A stretch of 64,000 bases of DNA from NCBI GenBank assembly GCA_905116865.2, contig CAJHNH020002001.1, positions 571,119-635,118 on the forward strand. Reading direction: 5' to 3'. How positions within the stretch are numbered: the first letter of the stretch is position 1; each line of letters starts with the position of its first letter. This DNA is from Candidula unifasciata. Taxonomy: Eukaryota > Mollusca > Gastropoda > Stylommatophora > Geomitridae. The notes under the pieces are model-generated. The model had not been told where the DNA came from. It was given only the letters and a program-made list of their open reading frames with translations, and made no database searches. The position numbers and the translations under genes are program-made. Of this stretch, positions 1 to 14,600 are shown in pieces.

Positions 1-195
1 CTTGCCTTTTTAAAGTATTAGTTGATCCTGCACTATCACTTCCCTCCATTCTTTATTTATGTATTCATATATGTTCTTTAACAATGTTATGACCAGTGGC
101 ATAACTAACATGGGTTTTCCTTTAGTAAGACTTACTGGAACCAGCGTACAATGGCAAAAGTTAAAATATTGATGCAATATTTCTAAAACGTATCT

Positions 196-475
196 TCTTC
201 TTCTTCGCGTTCACCAGCTGCAAACTTCGGCGGAAAGTTTGCTCGTCCACTTCTGGACTGTAGTCCTGTTCGAGAACTTGAGTGCTGCGTGTGCATCTGT
301 TTTATAGATCTGACTTGTATGCAGACTGCTGGTTCCTTGCCTCTCAGGCAGATGCACTCCGACTTCGAAGGAAGCTCTCAATTAGTCGACTCTTACGACA
401 TGCTTTTGGGTAGGCAGTGGGTCTATTCTTGTTTTCACTATAAAAGGGCCCCAGAACCCACACGGGGATAAAACG
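196..475 (-). mobile_element. SINE-like repeat, family B (GAA-tailed), near full length
   Basis: About 280 bases. Read on the - strand it runs from a GGTTCTGGGGCCC-like start to a (GAA)n tail. Related copies occur near 10.4, 10.9, 18.9, 22.6, 25.2, 34.3, 35.0 and 46.4 kb in both orientations, which shows an interspersed family. The name is mine. Confidence 0.7.
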
Positions 476-1373
<898 letters not shown>

Positions 1374-1444
1374 ATGCTAACAAAGAAAGAGAAGCGCTTC
1401 AACCCAAAGAAAGTTTGGACCATGAGTTGCACAGACTGGCAAAG
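1374..1444 (+). CDS. NCX exon (cytoplasmic loop), first exon visible
   Basis: 71-base exon: acceptor ttttcag before 1374, donor gtaaag after 1444. It takes one base from an upstream exon, then reads 23 codons (ANKEREALQPKES...HRLAK) and ends in phase 0, matching the next exon. The charged helical text fits the family's loop before the YRIQATRMMTG motif. This exon is short and found only by splice logic and frame, so it is less certain than the others. Confidence 0.72.
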
Positions 1445-4400
1445 GTAAAGATTTGTGACTGATATACAAATGCAGCCCAACCTGGTGTCTCCCTCAACAC
1501 CTGAAATGGCATAAGAGAGTGAAGAAGAACACACACATGTACATTCAGATGGGAAAAATCGGAAACAAGAATGCCTGGGGGGAAAGGTGTGGGGGAGGGG
1601 CTAGGCATCTGCTTATCCAATGAATGAATGAATCAATCAATCAATCAATGAAGAATTGACATCCATACAATTACCTGCTCAAAATGTGACACCATTGTTT
1701 TTTAAATATTAAAGCCTTACACCGGCTGGACTTGACCTTCGTCTGTGGCCTAAATGTAACCTTGCGATTGAATAGATTTTCTTGGACTTGTGCCTGGGGG
1801 ATTCTCATCCGAATGGTGGCACTTTATGCCTCTAGGAGCAAACCATCTTTTATCTTTAAAAAAAAAACATAACTGAGGGGGATAAGTTTTCTGGGAAAAA
1901 AAAAAACATAACTGAGGGGGATAAGTTTTCTGGAGAAAAAAAAAGAAGAAGAGATAGCTTGACAGAAAGCTAATAAAAGTAAAATATTTAAAACTATAAA
2001 AAAAAAAGACAAATTGTGTTCTTGGACTACATGACGAGAAAATCGTGATGGGAGACCAATGGTGTGACTGCATAGATTAGTGCTGGAAGAGGCAGTGGCC
2101 AGCAAGATAGAGAAGAGAGAGAAAGAGAGAAGTGAGAAAGAGAGAAAAGAGAGAAGTGAGAAAGAGAGAAGAGAGAGAAAGAGAGAAGTGAGAAAGAGAG
2201 TAGTGGATGGCTTAAGATGGTGGAATGGATGTCTATGGTCAGTAGAAACAATACAGAATACAAAATTTCCAGCTTCCCGGTTGTCACGAAAGTTCTCTTT
2301 CATCAGATACGACCGCTTAGTTGTCGTCACAATATTGTTTATTTCTTAATGGACAGTCCATGCTGTTACTACTGCTGCAGATGATGACGATATAGAGCCT
2401 ATCTTAATGTATGGAAGGGAAACATGGACAGATTATAAAACAAACTATTTTAAAAATGCAGAGTTGTAGTTTTATTTTAAAATAAAAAATAATAGAATGG
2501 GCAGGTTAAAAAACAATGTCACGAAGACGTCTTGAAATTAAATAATGAAAAAAAAAAAAAAACTGAGTGCCCATGTTAGAAATGGACAGGCCACCTTTTC
2601 AAAGTATATAAAAAAAAAGGGAAAACTGGAGGTCATGATAACGAGGAAGTCCAATGGAAATAAGGTAGAGGGAAACATGGTGAGATGATGTTTAACAGTT
2701 TTGTATCACAGCGTGAAAACAAAAACAGACGAATAAGGAATGACTAAAGTACAGAAGACAGAAAGCAGCACTTCTTGCAACAACGAGTCTCAGGGACGCA
2801 ATCTATTGTAAGTTAACAATACTATAAGTGCCGATCCTAGGGGATGTAATCCATTTTTGTTTGTGTGAGATCACATAATAATAATATTCTTTCAAATTTA
2901 ATATTTTTTTTAAGATTAGGGTTAGAATTCGTTAGGGCTAACCCTAACTCTAACTGTAACGTGAAGCAATATAAAATATACAGAACATTATTATGTGAAC
3001 CTACATAAACAATAGATCGTGTCCCTTATGGTTCCATAAACAAACAATAGACTGTATTCCCTAGGGTCGCCATTTGCAAGAAGTGCCCAGAAAGCTGTTA
3101 TGTGTCATGAGGGCTCATGTTAGCAGCATTAACTATCGACTGTGAGAAGAATTCTGTTTATCTGTTATTGTACTGTCATCAGCCCTTGAGAAAGAAAAGT
3201 GCCGGTACTCGCCATAAAGTGTCTAAAGAGGATTAGATACTCGCCACAAAGTTGGGCTTGCCTCTATTACAAAAGCGCTGGGGAAAAAAAACAAACTTAA
3301 AAAGGTGCAGGAACTGTGTACCGCCAGGAAAAAAACCCTGGTTTTCATCACTGAGCAGAGGAAAACATACCGACCATAGTGACCTATACAGCTCTAAAAA
3401 CTGGTTCAGATAGTAAAGACAACTAAGTCAGTCTCATCCTTCTTGTATAGCTTTAGCTAAAGTTCGGCCATGGAGAAAGCCTTGGGATCATTCCTATTTC
3501 ACAGGCTGTAGCCTCCAAGATTTCAACATATCACACATGCTGTAGCCTCCAAGATTTCAACATATCAGCATGGACACACACACACACACCCACACAGGCT
3601 GTAGCCTCCAAGATTTCAACATATCAGCATGGACACACACACACCCACACATGCTGTAGCCTCCAAGATTTCAACATATCAGCATGGACACACACACACA
3701 CACCCACACAGGCTGTAGCCTCCAAGATTTCAACATATCAGCATGGACACACACACCCACACATGCTGTAGCCTCCAAGATTTCAACATATCAGCATGGA
3801 CACACACACACACCCACACAGGCTGTAGCCTCCAAGATTTCAACATATCAGCATGGACACACACACCCACACAGGCTGTAGCCTCCAAGATTTCAACATA
3901 TCAGCATGGACACACACACCCACACATGCTGTAGCCTCCAAGATTTCAACATATCAGCATGGACACACACACACACACCCACACATGCATGCACACACAC
4001 GCGTGCGCGTATACACACACAAACACTCACACGTAGCTGATAAATGCAATATTAGTACACAATTTGTGCTATCGATGTCAGACATTGACAGTCTTAGAAA
4101 AACTTCATAAATTAAAATGTGAGATGAGATGTATAGGGATGGGAAAACAAGAAGAGATAGAGTCACCAATGAAGAACTAAGAACAATAGAAAGCAAAGTA
4201 ACGATTTCATAGAAAAGATTATAAAAAACTCAAATGGTTCAGAATGGAACAAACTCAGCTAGCAGCTAGAGCATACCACAAGAGAGCAACAGGCTACTAG
4301 GCAAAATGGGTAGAGGGAGTAAAAGACACACTATAGAAACACATTGTGATATTAACACAAGTTATGTATCTAGCGAAAGCAGGAAACTACATCTAAGCCC

Positions 4401-7400
4401 TCTCTGTGGACATGCTTCACAGCATAAGCAGTAGGATAAAAGAAAAATGAAAAAGAAGAAGCCTCCTAACAAGTTTCCTAACTAAACATAATTGACATTT
4501 GTTTATTACCTGACCAGGAACTGGGGCGAGTTGAAGGTTTGCCCCCAGACCAGGCTGCCAACATCATTTCTCGTCACATTGCCGAGGAGGTGCCACATGA
4601 CAGGGGCTGGTATCGTATCAATGCAATTAGGAGCTTGACCGGGGGTAGAAAGCTGATCCCTAAAGTGATGTCAGCTTTTGAGGATGTAAGTATTACTCAG
4701 TGTAATGGCTGTAATCATACCACTGGACTGCATATCATCTATTTTATTTAATATTGATGAATCAGCCATATGTACATGTGAATTAGCACCTGAGACAACA
4801 GATCTCGTCCTTCAAGACTGTCCCAGATACAACATATCAAGGCAAAACTTTTGGCCACAAGAAACACCGAAACACTGGTGCAAGCCAAACTTTACAGGTC
4901 ACTGACTGCAGATTAGATTTTCCTGCTGTAACCTGCGACTTACGTAACTTTTTCAGTATGTTTAATTATTAGTAAAGTGCAGCCTCGTTGGCTGTTCCAT
5001 ATACTGCAGGTTAATCACTTGCCAAATAGGCAGATGCATGCTAACTATGTCCGTGCTTATCCAGTGAATGACATGAATGGATCAGTCAATTAGGAATTGA
5101 CATTATTTTGCTCTTTAAACAGTTTCATGGGACAAAGTTTTTTTTGGTAATAAGCCACACCCTTGGTAGACTTTAGGTGATTTCGTAATGATCGGGAGCC
5201 CTAATTTAAATAAGCTTACGACTGAACAGGGTTTCTGTGATTTGCCCTGTGGGATTCTCATCCGACTAATGATGCAGTGCACTTTGCATCACAGAGTGTT
5301 AATCGCTCAGTGTGCAGTCCTAGAGGGTTCGGTTTCACTCTATCATCATTTCACTTGGTACTTAACTCTTTAAACCCAACCAACGCACCATGTGTGATCA
5401 GCTACTGCCCATGTGTAACAAGCAACCAACAATGTGATCTGATGTTTAGCTTAAGCACACTACTTAATACTGGTTAGTTTTTGAAATGCCCCAACCTGGT
5501 GTATGTTTTGCCACATCTGTGATAGTCAGGTTATCACATGTTATATTCACTATGACTATTGCTAACCTTGGGAAAATCTGGCAAAGTCTTCTGGTACTTT
5601 GAGAGTCAAGCAACATACCCTTACCCCTACAGGACAGCAAGTTACACCAGACTGGTGTTTCCTTTATTGATTTCCAAAATTACAAATTCCCGGGAGGTTG
5701 AACCAGGTACCTGGGCTTGCCCTGTCGGTCTGCCACCAGCATTGAGGTTTTTTTTAGTCACTGTGTCACATCTTCAGATCCAGTTGGTATGTCATCTTCA
5801 GATCCTGTTGGTATGTCATCCTCAGATCCAGTTGGTATACCATCTTCAGATCCCCTAGGTATGTCATCTTCAGATCCTGTTGGTATGTCATCTTCAGATC
5901 CCCTAGGTATGCCATCTTCAGATCCCCTAGGTATGTCATCTTCAGATCCCCTAGGTATGCCATCTTCAGATCCCCTGGGTATGCCATCCTCAGATCCCCT
6001 AGGTATGTCATCTTCAGATCCCCTAGGTATGTCATCTTCAGATCCCCTAGGTATGTCATTTTCACATCCTGTTGTTATGTCATCTTCAGATCCCCTAGGT
6101 ATGTCATCTTCAGGTACCCTAGGTATGTCATCTTCAGATCCCCTAGGTATGTCATCTTCAGATCCCCTAGGTATGTCATCTTCAGGTTCCCTAGGTATGT
6201 CATCTTCAGATCCCCTAGGTATGTCATCTTCAGATCCCCTAGGTATGTCATCTTCAGATCCCCTAGGTATGTCATCTTCAGATCCCCTAGGTATGTCATC
6301 TTCAGATCCCCTAGGTATGCCATCTTCAGATCCAGTTGGTATGTCATCTAGATCCTGTTGTTGTGTCATCTAGATCCTGTTGGTATGTCATCTAGATCCT
6401 TTTGGTATGTCATCTATATTCTTTTGGTATGTCATCTAGATCCTGGTAGAATGCCATCTAGATCCTGCTGGTATGCCAACTAGACTAAGATGTTCTGATT
6501 TTAGGGGGTCAAACCTGTCCGTCAGCAGCAGCCACAAGGGGATAAGCAGTATACATGCATGCATTCAGGACATTCACTCATTAGTTGCCTTTCTTGGTAG
6601 CCAGAGAAGAGTCTCCACATCCCATGAAGAAGAGTTCCTGTTGATGCCAGCTGCTGCTTCTTCTTCTTCTGCCGCCTTTCTAACCCCTATTGGAGCATAG
6701 GCACCCAGCCAACTCACGCCAAGTTGTTCTATCCTTCTCTCTCACATGCAGCTCTCCCCTTGTCCTCCACATCTTTTTAATCTTACTCTCTACCTCCCTT
6801 CTCCATGTGGTTTTTCTTCCTTTATGCCTATGCCCCTAGGAGTTCCAGTGCAAAGATATTCCAGTTATATTGCTCTTAGTTTTCTCAACGTGTGTCCTAA
6901 CCAACACCAGCATCTTTTCTTCACCTCTTGGTCCACTGGAATTTTGTTTGGTTCTTTCCCAAAACACCAGCTGCAAAAGTTTCCCTTTTGTCTTCTTCTC
7001 TTCTTGAAGTTAAAAAAACTGTCTAGATGAATCTGATTATCCATTTTAACTGTTCGTGTTATCAGAGCTGTTGAATCTTAATATTATTTTGCTGTTGCCA
7101 AATGCAGCATAAAGCTGAGGTAATTACTAATCGATAACATATTCTACAAACTTTTGCACAATTTCAGATTTACAAAGAAGTTCAGAAACCCTATGATGAA
7201 CGTGTTAAACAAGATGGTGGCCCTCACACAGATTTCAGTGAGGGTGGCAGGCTTGCCGTCGTACAGTTTACAGCAGCCGCAGTGGCAGTGATGGAGAACG
7301 AAGGAAAAGTTCGCATTGGTATCAAAAGATCTGGGCGTATGGATATCCCTGTATCTGTTAGGTATGTAGAAATAAAAATCAGTCGAGAAAACCGGAGAAA

Positions 7401-8560
7401 AATATAATTAGAGTGTCTTTACATTTGAAGCCACGGGTTAAAGAAATATAAGCAGACTTTTAACAAATTAAAAGTTGAAAGAAATAAAGAAAAAAAAATA
7501 CTGAAACACTGAGGAAGGAACCTGGAGTGAGCTTAAAAAGATGAGAAAGACATGGGGTCAGGTGCTTGTGAAAACAAAAGAGGATGATTAGCAAAGGATG
7601 GGATGACTTGGAGTAAGTTGGTTGAGAGTCAATATTCAGCTGGGGGGATAATGGGAAGAAGAAGAAGCAGCGACAGTAGCAGTAGAAGTAGTAGTAGTAG
7701 CAGTAGTAGTAGTGGTGGTGGTGGTAGTAGCAGTAGTAGTAGTGGTGGTGGTGGTAGTAGCAGTAGTAGTAGTGGTGGTGGTGGTAGTAGCAGTAGTAGT
7801 AGTGGTGGTGGTAGTAGTAGCAGTAGTAGTAGTGGTGGTGGTGGTAGTAGCAGTAGTAGTAGTGGTGGTGGTGGTAGTAGCAGTAGTAGTAGTAATAGTA
7901 ATAGTAGTAGTATTAGTAGAAGAAGAAGAAGAAAAAGATGACGAAGGAAGAATAACCATTGTGCTCTTCAACAGAGCTACCTGTCTGAATTAAATGTTAA
8001 AGAATTTCTTCGCTAACGTGTTCCTCTTATTATCCCCAGAGTTGAAACCATCAATGGAACTGCCTTGGCAGGAGAAGATTACAAACCCTTTAACAAAGTC
8101 ATTGACTTCAAGAAAAACGAAGCCCTCCGGGAGGTGTACATTGAGATCGTGGATGACTTTGAATGGGAGCCTGACGAGTTTTTCTTTGTGAAGTTAAAGG
8201 TTGAAAACTCTGAAAACTGCGTTCTTGGTCCTAACAGCATCTGCGAAGTCACTATTATTAATGATGATGGTAAGTGTTCCATAATTTTATTATTTATGTT
8301 CATTTTCTCTTCATTTATTTTCATAATTTTTTTGGTTCAATAATTTTATTAATTAATTTTCATCTTTTGTTATTCACTTTCATCCTTTGTTAATTCATTT
8401 TCATCTTTTGTGCATATGCCATCATTTTAACAAATAAGGCATTCATATTTTTATGTACAAATGTTTAGTATAGAATCATCTGGATTATTTTAATTAAATT
8501 AATAAATAAAAGTTCTGACAGATGATAAAAGTTCTAAATGTTTCTCTCTCCAAAAACTAG

Positions 8561-8613
<53 letters not shown>

Positions 8614-11600
8614 GGGGAGGGGTGTAAGGGTCTTCTGTATGTTCTTTTCTAGTGCACTGTATTAGTTTTTTTTGGGTAAAAACTGTTCTTGATGTCATCA
8701 TCCCATATATTGTGAGGCCTTTTTCTTGGTCCGTGCTTATTATATTTCTTTACCTTGGGGCTCTGTAGCGGTTAGTACCAGGGTATTCTCATCAGACGGC
8801 CAAACCTCATCTGTTTTTTTTTAAATTTTAAAGCTGTATGATTGATTTCAGCTCTAGTTTCTTCAGTTTAAATTATTTCTTGTCTTGTTACCCTGGTCAT
8901 CGGCGGCGGGTCACTCATTGGCTCACTGATAGACGATTTTGTCGATGGTGGGGACAGTATTTGGGTGTGTCTCACTGATAGACTGTGGGGACAGTATTTG
9001 GGTGTGTCTCACTGATAGACAGTGGGGACAGTATTTGGGTGTGTCTCACTGATAGACTGTGGGGACAGTATTTGGGTGTGTCTCACTGATAGACAGTGGG
9101 GACAGTATTTGGGTGTGTCTCACTGATAGACAGTGGGGACAGTATTTGGGTGTGGGGACAGTGGGGACAGTATTTGGGTGTGTCTCACTGATAGACTGTG
9201 GGGACAGTATTTGGGTGTGTCTCACTGATAGACAGTGGGTACAGTATTTGGGTCTGTCTCCTTTGATCGCATCAGCACTGCAGGAGTCCTTTTCAGGGCC
9301 TTTGGTGGCGTGCAATGCTTATATGGTGCACATAACTTAGTCACAATTATAACCTAAAGCTCCTCCTTCTGGGATACTAGTTGAACGCACCATTCCATGG
9401 CTTTTTCCTGGAAAAAAAGTTGCTGATACTCACTACAAAGTGCAGAAATAAAATACCCTTAAAAAAGGTACTGATACTGAATATCGCTGTGTCATCATCA
9501 TCATGTAGCAGGTCTTTTGCAGAACGTTGCTCTCATCACGGTCTGCTTGAAAGAAACTCGGTCTCTCACCAGCTGTCCCACCTCACGTACTTTCATACTT
9601 AAGGAGTCACTTATATTCTGTGCCCATCAGGTGTGCACACAGGAAGGTTACTAATTTAAAAACGAATATCATTGCATACTGGACACACCCCTTGGTGCTG
9701 TATCTCCAGCAACAAATGTCTTGAGGTATAGACGCCGACTGTTCTGAAAGCACACTGATGGTACAACTATTCCACTCTCCCTTTTTTTGGGTTTTTGTGG
9801 CCAGATCAACACTTATTTACAAATTGACATGACCTTACACATTTTATCTAGCATTGCATCTTTTAATTGCAGTCCCTCATAAATGAATGTCTGCTTTGTC
9901 ACTTAAAATACATGAAGCGTGTATCAGCTTTAGAGGACATAATACTGTAAACAAGGTGTAAAATACAGGCAGTTACACATTGCAGTCAATTCATTTTAAG
10001 GTTATTAAATTTTAATTTTGACTCGATTTCTATTTCAAATTCAGAGCCTGGCATTCTGGCATTTGCCAAACCCAGCTTTGTGGTTCAGGAGACTGGTCTG
10101 AAGGCGTTGATCCCGGTGGTTCGATTGAATGGAGCTGATGGTCATGTGGCAGTGAGGTGGAGGACAAAAGATATTACAGCCATAGAAGGGAAGGATTATT
10201 CTGGAAAGGAAGGAGAACTCATTTTTGATAATCAAGAGACCACCAAAAACCTGATTATTCCCCTTTTTGAAAGTCAGGTAAATAACGATTGCGTATTTTA
10301 TTGTTTTGTTGCCAGGACATTATTTTGTAAAAGAAATATCTTGCTTGAGATATCAGTGGCTGTGCACTGCTTTATGCTTCTTCTTAGTGTTCACTGGCTG
10401 TAAACTCTGGTTGTTCGTCCACTTCTAGTCTTTGGTCTTGTTCCAATACCTGAGTTTCGTGTGGACATCCCTTTTGCAATTTTTCGTTATTTTGAAGCCC
10501 CACCCTGGCTCTTGCCAGGGCTGCAGTATAGCCCGGCCATAAATATGGTCTAACGGCTGAACACGGTTCCCGGTTCCTCTCCACGGGTGATCCTCATCCA
10601 CATGATGGCACTTTGCGTCATCGGGTGTCTATCGCTTGTGTGATGTCCTAGTGGGGTAAAAATCAACTACTTCTACTACTTTTGGTTTTTTTATAATTTA
10701 TCATCCCTTTGTCGGATGCAATTTTTCATTATTTTAAAGCCCCACTCTGGCCGCAAAATAGCTCGGCCTTAAATATGGTCTAATGGCTGAACATGGTACA
10801 TGTACAGAGTACATTTGCCTGAGAGATGGGGAAAAAACTGGCAGCAGACAAATGAGCCAGATCTATAAAACGGATGTGTGTGCAAATCTAAGGCTAAAGC
10901 AAAACCAAAGTCCAGAACTGGATGTGCATGCAAAATTCAAGGTCTGAAATTAGACAAAATTTAAGAATTGGATGAAACACCAGAACTTTCCTCTGAGTTC
11001 ACAGCTGGTAATGTGAAGTCGAAGAAGAGGGCTACAGCAAAATAACCATAAAATGGTAATTACTGTTTATTCCAACAACAAATTCAGTTTACAACTGTCA
11101 CTGTATTTATATGATTTCTCTAGAAAGAAGAGCGAGATGAAAGCTTCCAGATTGAGCTGTTTGAGCCTACCGGTGGGGCAACTCTAGGAAAAATCAACAA
11201 AACAATAGTCACCATTGTGAATGATGAAGGTGAGTTTTCTATAATCTTTTGGTCAAAAATTACTTTTTTTTGCACACTACCAAGTCCTCCGGGTAACTAC
11301 AGAGGAAGAGGTGCAGAGATACTTGGATTTCTCAACATAACAACAGCAAAAGCACAAAACATGAAAATAACATTTGAAAAAAAAAAAAAGGTATGACCAT
11401 TACAAGAGCAGAACAACCAATAAAGATATGCAAAGAACACCAATAATTCAAGCAAGCAAAAGACTTGACGTATCTAGGAAGCATAATATCATCCAGTGGA
11501 AACATGGAAACAGAACACAGATGTGTTAAAACAAATCAAATCATTTGAAAGATGCTACCAAGTTTGCAAACAGATACTATACAATACAATATTTTTTTTT

Positions 11601-14600
11601 TTTACCAGCATTGTGAAATCAGTACCAAATGTGGAAATCAACAGAAAACAGAAAAATCGAAACAACAGCATGAAATATCTACGATGAATCCCAAATGTAA
11701 CTAGAAAAGACAGGATCAGAAATGATGATATAAGGAAAGAGATTAGGACACAACCAGTGCTAAACTATACCAAGAGATCAAATGGTTTGGACATGTGACA
11801 CGACTGCCACCAGATAGTGCACCATTGAGAGCTCTGTCATTTGGACATAATGGAAGTGGAGCTAGAGGTCGACCCTTTAAATGATGGATAAAAAGAATAT
11901 CTGAGATGGTAAATAACAACATCAAAATAGCACAAATCAAAGCCACAAAGCCAGCACACAATGCCTCTCCAAAACCTGACGCCGAAAGGCACAACAGGAC
12001 TAGAGAATAAGAAGAAGAAGAATCACTTTTGAGATTCTTCTTCTTCTTCAGCATTCCAAGCCCTTAAGGTTCATTGCTGCAGATATCACCCACCTCACCT
12101 CCAATCATCTCTCTGGTTGGCCTTCTCTTTCCAGTTTGTGACACCAAGTGTTTGTAGGTCTGTCTGGACATTTTCTCTCCATCGTCTTCTCGGTCTTCCT
12201 CCTGGTCTACGACCATTCATCTCCCTTGTGTATACAGTTTTTACTTCTCTGTCATCTGATATTCTTTTGAGCTTAGTATTTAAATTGGCAGCCATAGTAG
12301 AGTTGTGGCTAGATGCTATCTGCAAGCCTGAAAGTCTGAGGCTCAAATCCATATTGAGGCTAATATCCTCTCTAGTGCAATCCTCTGCCAAAGGCCACTA
12401 GCACAAGCCGGATGACAGATTTGTTACAGACTTCTTACAATTTTGTGTTAACAGAGAAAAAAGTAACACCCACTACTGTTACATTGTAGCTCAAAATGTT
12501 GAATGTTGAATTAAGAATTGACATCACAGCACTCGGGACACTTCCATAAGTTCTCAGTCCCCATCTTCAGCTAAGACTCCTTGAGTTTGAAAGTACATGA
12601 GGCGAGAGACCAAGTCTCTTTCAGGCAGACAGTGATGAGAGCAACATTCTGCAAAAGACCTGCTACGTGATGATGATGATATGATAGTTGAACATGCAGT
12701 GTCTTATTCTTAGACAAAGAATTGCTGTATACTGTTTTTCGTTGTCTGTTGATGGGGTCTTGTGGAAGTGCACTTTTGGTTTGTTCTCTCCACAATTCCT
12801 TGTACTCATTCATTCAACCTAATCTTTTTTTTTATATTCCAATCAGAATTCAATGGTCTCGTCAGCCGTATCATGAACATGACCAGGGCAAACCTTGAAG
12901 CCCTGGAGCTGTCCAAAACCACGTACATGCAGCAGTTTATCGAAGCCATGAATGTTAATGGTGGGGATGTTGCCAACGCATCATTTGTAGATTATATACT
13001 CCATTTCTGCTCATTCTTCTGGAAGGTGAGATACAATTGTTTATTATAGTTATGCTACTGAAAGGAACATAGTTTTGTCATAATGCTTCTGAAAGGAACA
13101 TAGTTTTGTCATAATGCTACTGAAAGGAACATAGTTTTGTCATAATGCTACTGAAAGGAACATAGTTTTGTCATAATGCTACTGAAAGGAACATAGTTTT
13201 GTCATAATGCTACTGAAAGGAACATAGTTTTGTCATAATGCTACTGAAAGGAACATAGTTTTGTCATAATGCTACTGAAAGGAACATAGTTTTGTCATAA
13301 TGCTACTGAAAGGAACATAGTTTTGTCATAATGCTACTGAAAGGAACATAGTTTTGTCATAATGCTACTGAAAGGAACATAATTTTGTCATAATGCTACT
13401 GACTTGAACATAATTTTGTCATAATGCTACTGAAAGGAACATAGTTTTGTCATAAGTTTGACCTTAAAAATCTTTGTAATTTAATGAGTAAAACTGTTCA
13501 AATTACCAACCCTAGAAAAAACACCCTTAGGGTTCAACTAATCAGTTGAGTGTTCGGTTAGGTCTCAATAGTTTTTAGGTTTTCAGGCTTTCCTGTCAAC
13601 TAATAAAAAATGCACCAACGGATGATTGTGCATTTAATTTGTGTAATTTGTTTAAAAATAGTATGTTACTTGTAGAAGAGGCAGAGGCAGACCAAGAGAA
13701 ATGATGGTGGATGGCTTAAGACAGTGGCATGGAAGGATATCATCAGTAGAATTGATCCAGAACACTAAGTACCAAGATCTGTGGAGATATATGAACGCCT
13801 ACGCCAGCTGGCTAGTCATTTGATGATGAAGAAATGTTACACTGTCCTATGCTATGCTATGATTTACCATGTTATATGAACTATACTATACCGACAATAT
13901 TGGACTATGCTGTAAAGAAACGCCTAATTACACTTCAGATTTGTATTAGCTTACTGAACAGCATAGCAGCGAATGTCCAAGTGGTTCAAAACACTAGGCT
14001 CTTTCAGGAAACTCAGGTTCCAATCCTTGTTAAGGTGATGGATTTGTTTAATGCCAGCACCAAAAATAAAATCCTAACCATGGTAAACGCACCGGTCATG
14101 TGGCCCAAAATCCTCAGGCTGAAGATCCCTCTGCCCTACACTGTCTTACAAGTGGTAACTACAGGCGGTAAAGGAATCTTTTTCCTGCCTTCAGGTGTAT
14201 TGGGCACATAGGGCTAGACCTATATTTTATAGACCAATCAGCACTCTGCCATCTTGACTTGCCAGGAAGTCAAGCCCATTTAAGGCTTGGTCAGCCTGAG
14301 AGCCAAGGTCTTTTTTGTTTTGTTTTGTTTCTTGTCAATACGCTGATGAAGGCTAATTGCCAGAACTGCATTTGCTTATTTATTGTTAATAATTCTATAA
14401 AGCTAGCCTGTTATTTGTGTTTTCCTATATTGTTTGTAAACCTTTCATATCTTTACTGCAGTCATGTCATTTCAGTTCTGCCAGCGGTTTATTTAAAGTC
14501 TAGTATTTGATGAATTAAAGTGTCTAATAATATATTCTTGTTCTCTTTAACAGGTTCTTTTTGCCTTTGTCCCACCAACTCATTTTTGCGGAGGATGGCC

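Noticed and set aside
3508..3990. CRISPR-like array
   Set aside because: Direct tandem minisatellite without unique spacers, in a eukaryotic intron. The same applies to the arrays at 5.8, 13.0, 28.0 and 56.5 kb.
5717..6373. 218-codon SDPLGMSS-repeat protein (and the complementary 203-codon frame)
   Set aside because: Period of 24 bases keeps any stop-free frame open on both strands; it lies in an NCX intron with no splice or homology support.
7603..7993. Poly-Ser/Gly and poly-Val frames
   Set aside because: Direct translation of the AGT/GGT trinucleotide array in an intron.
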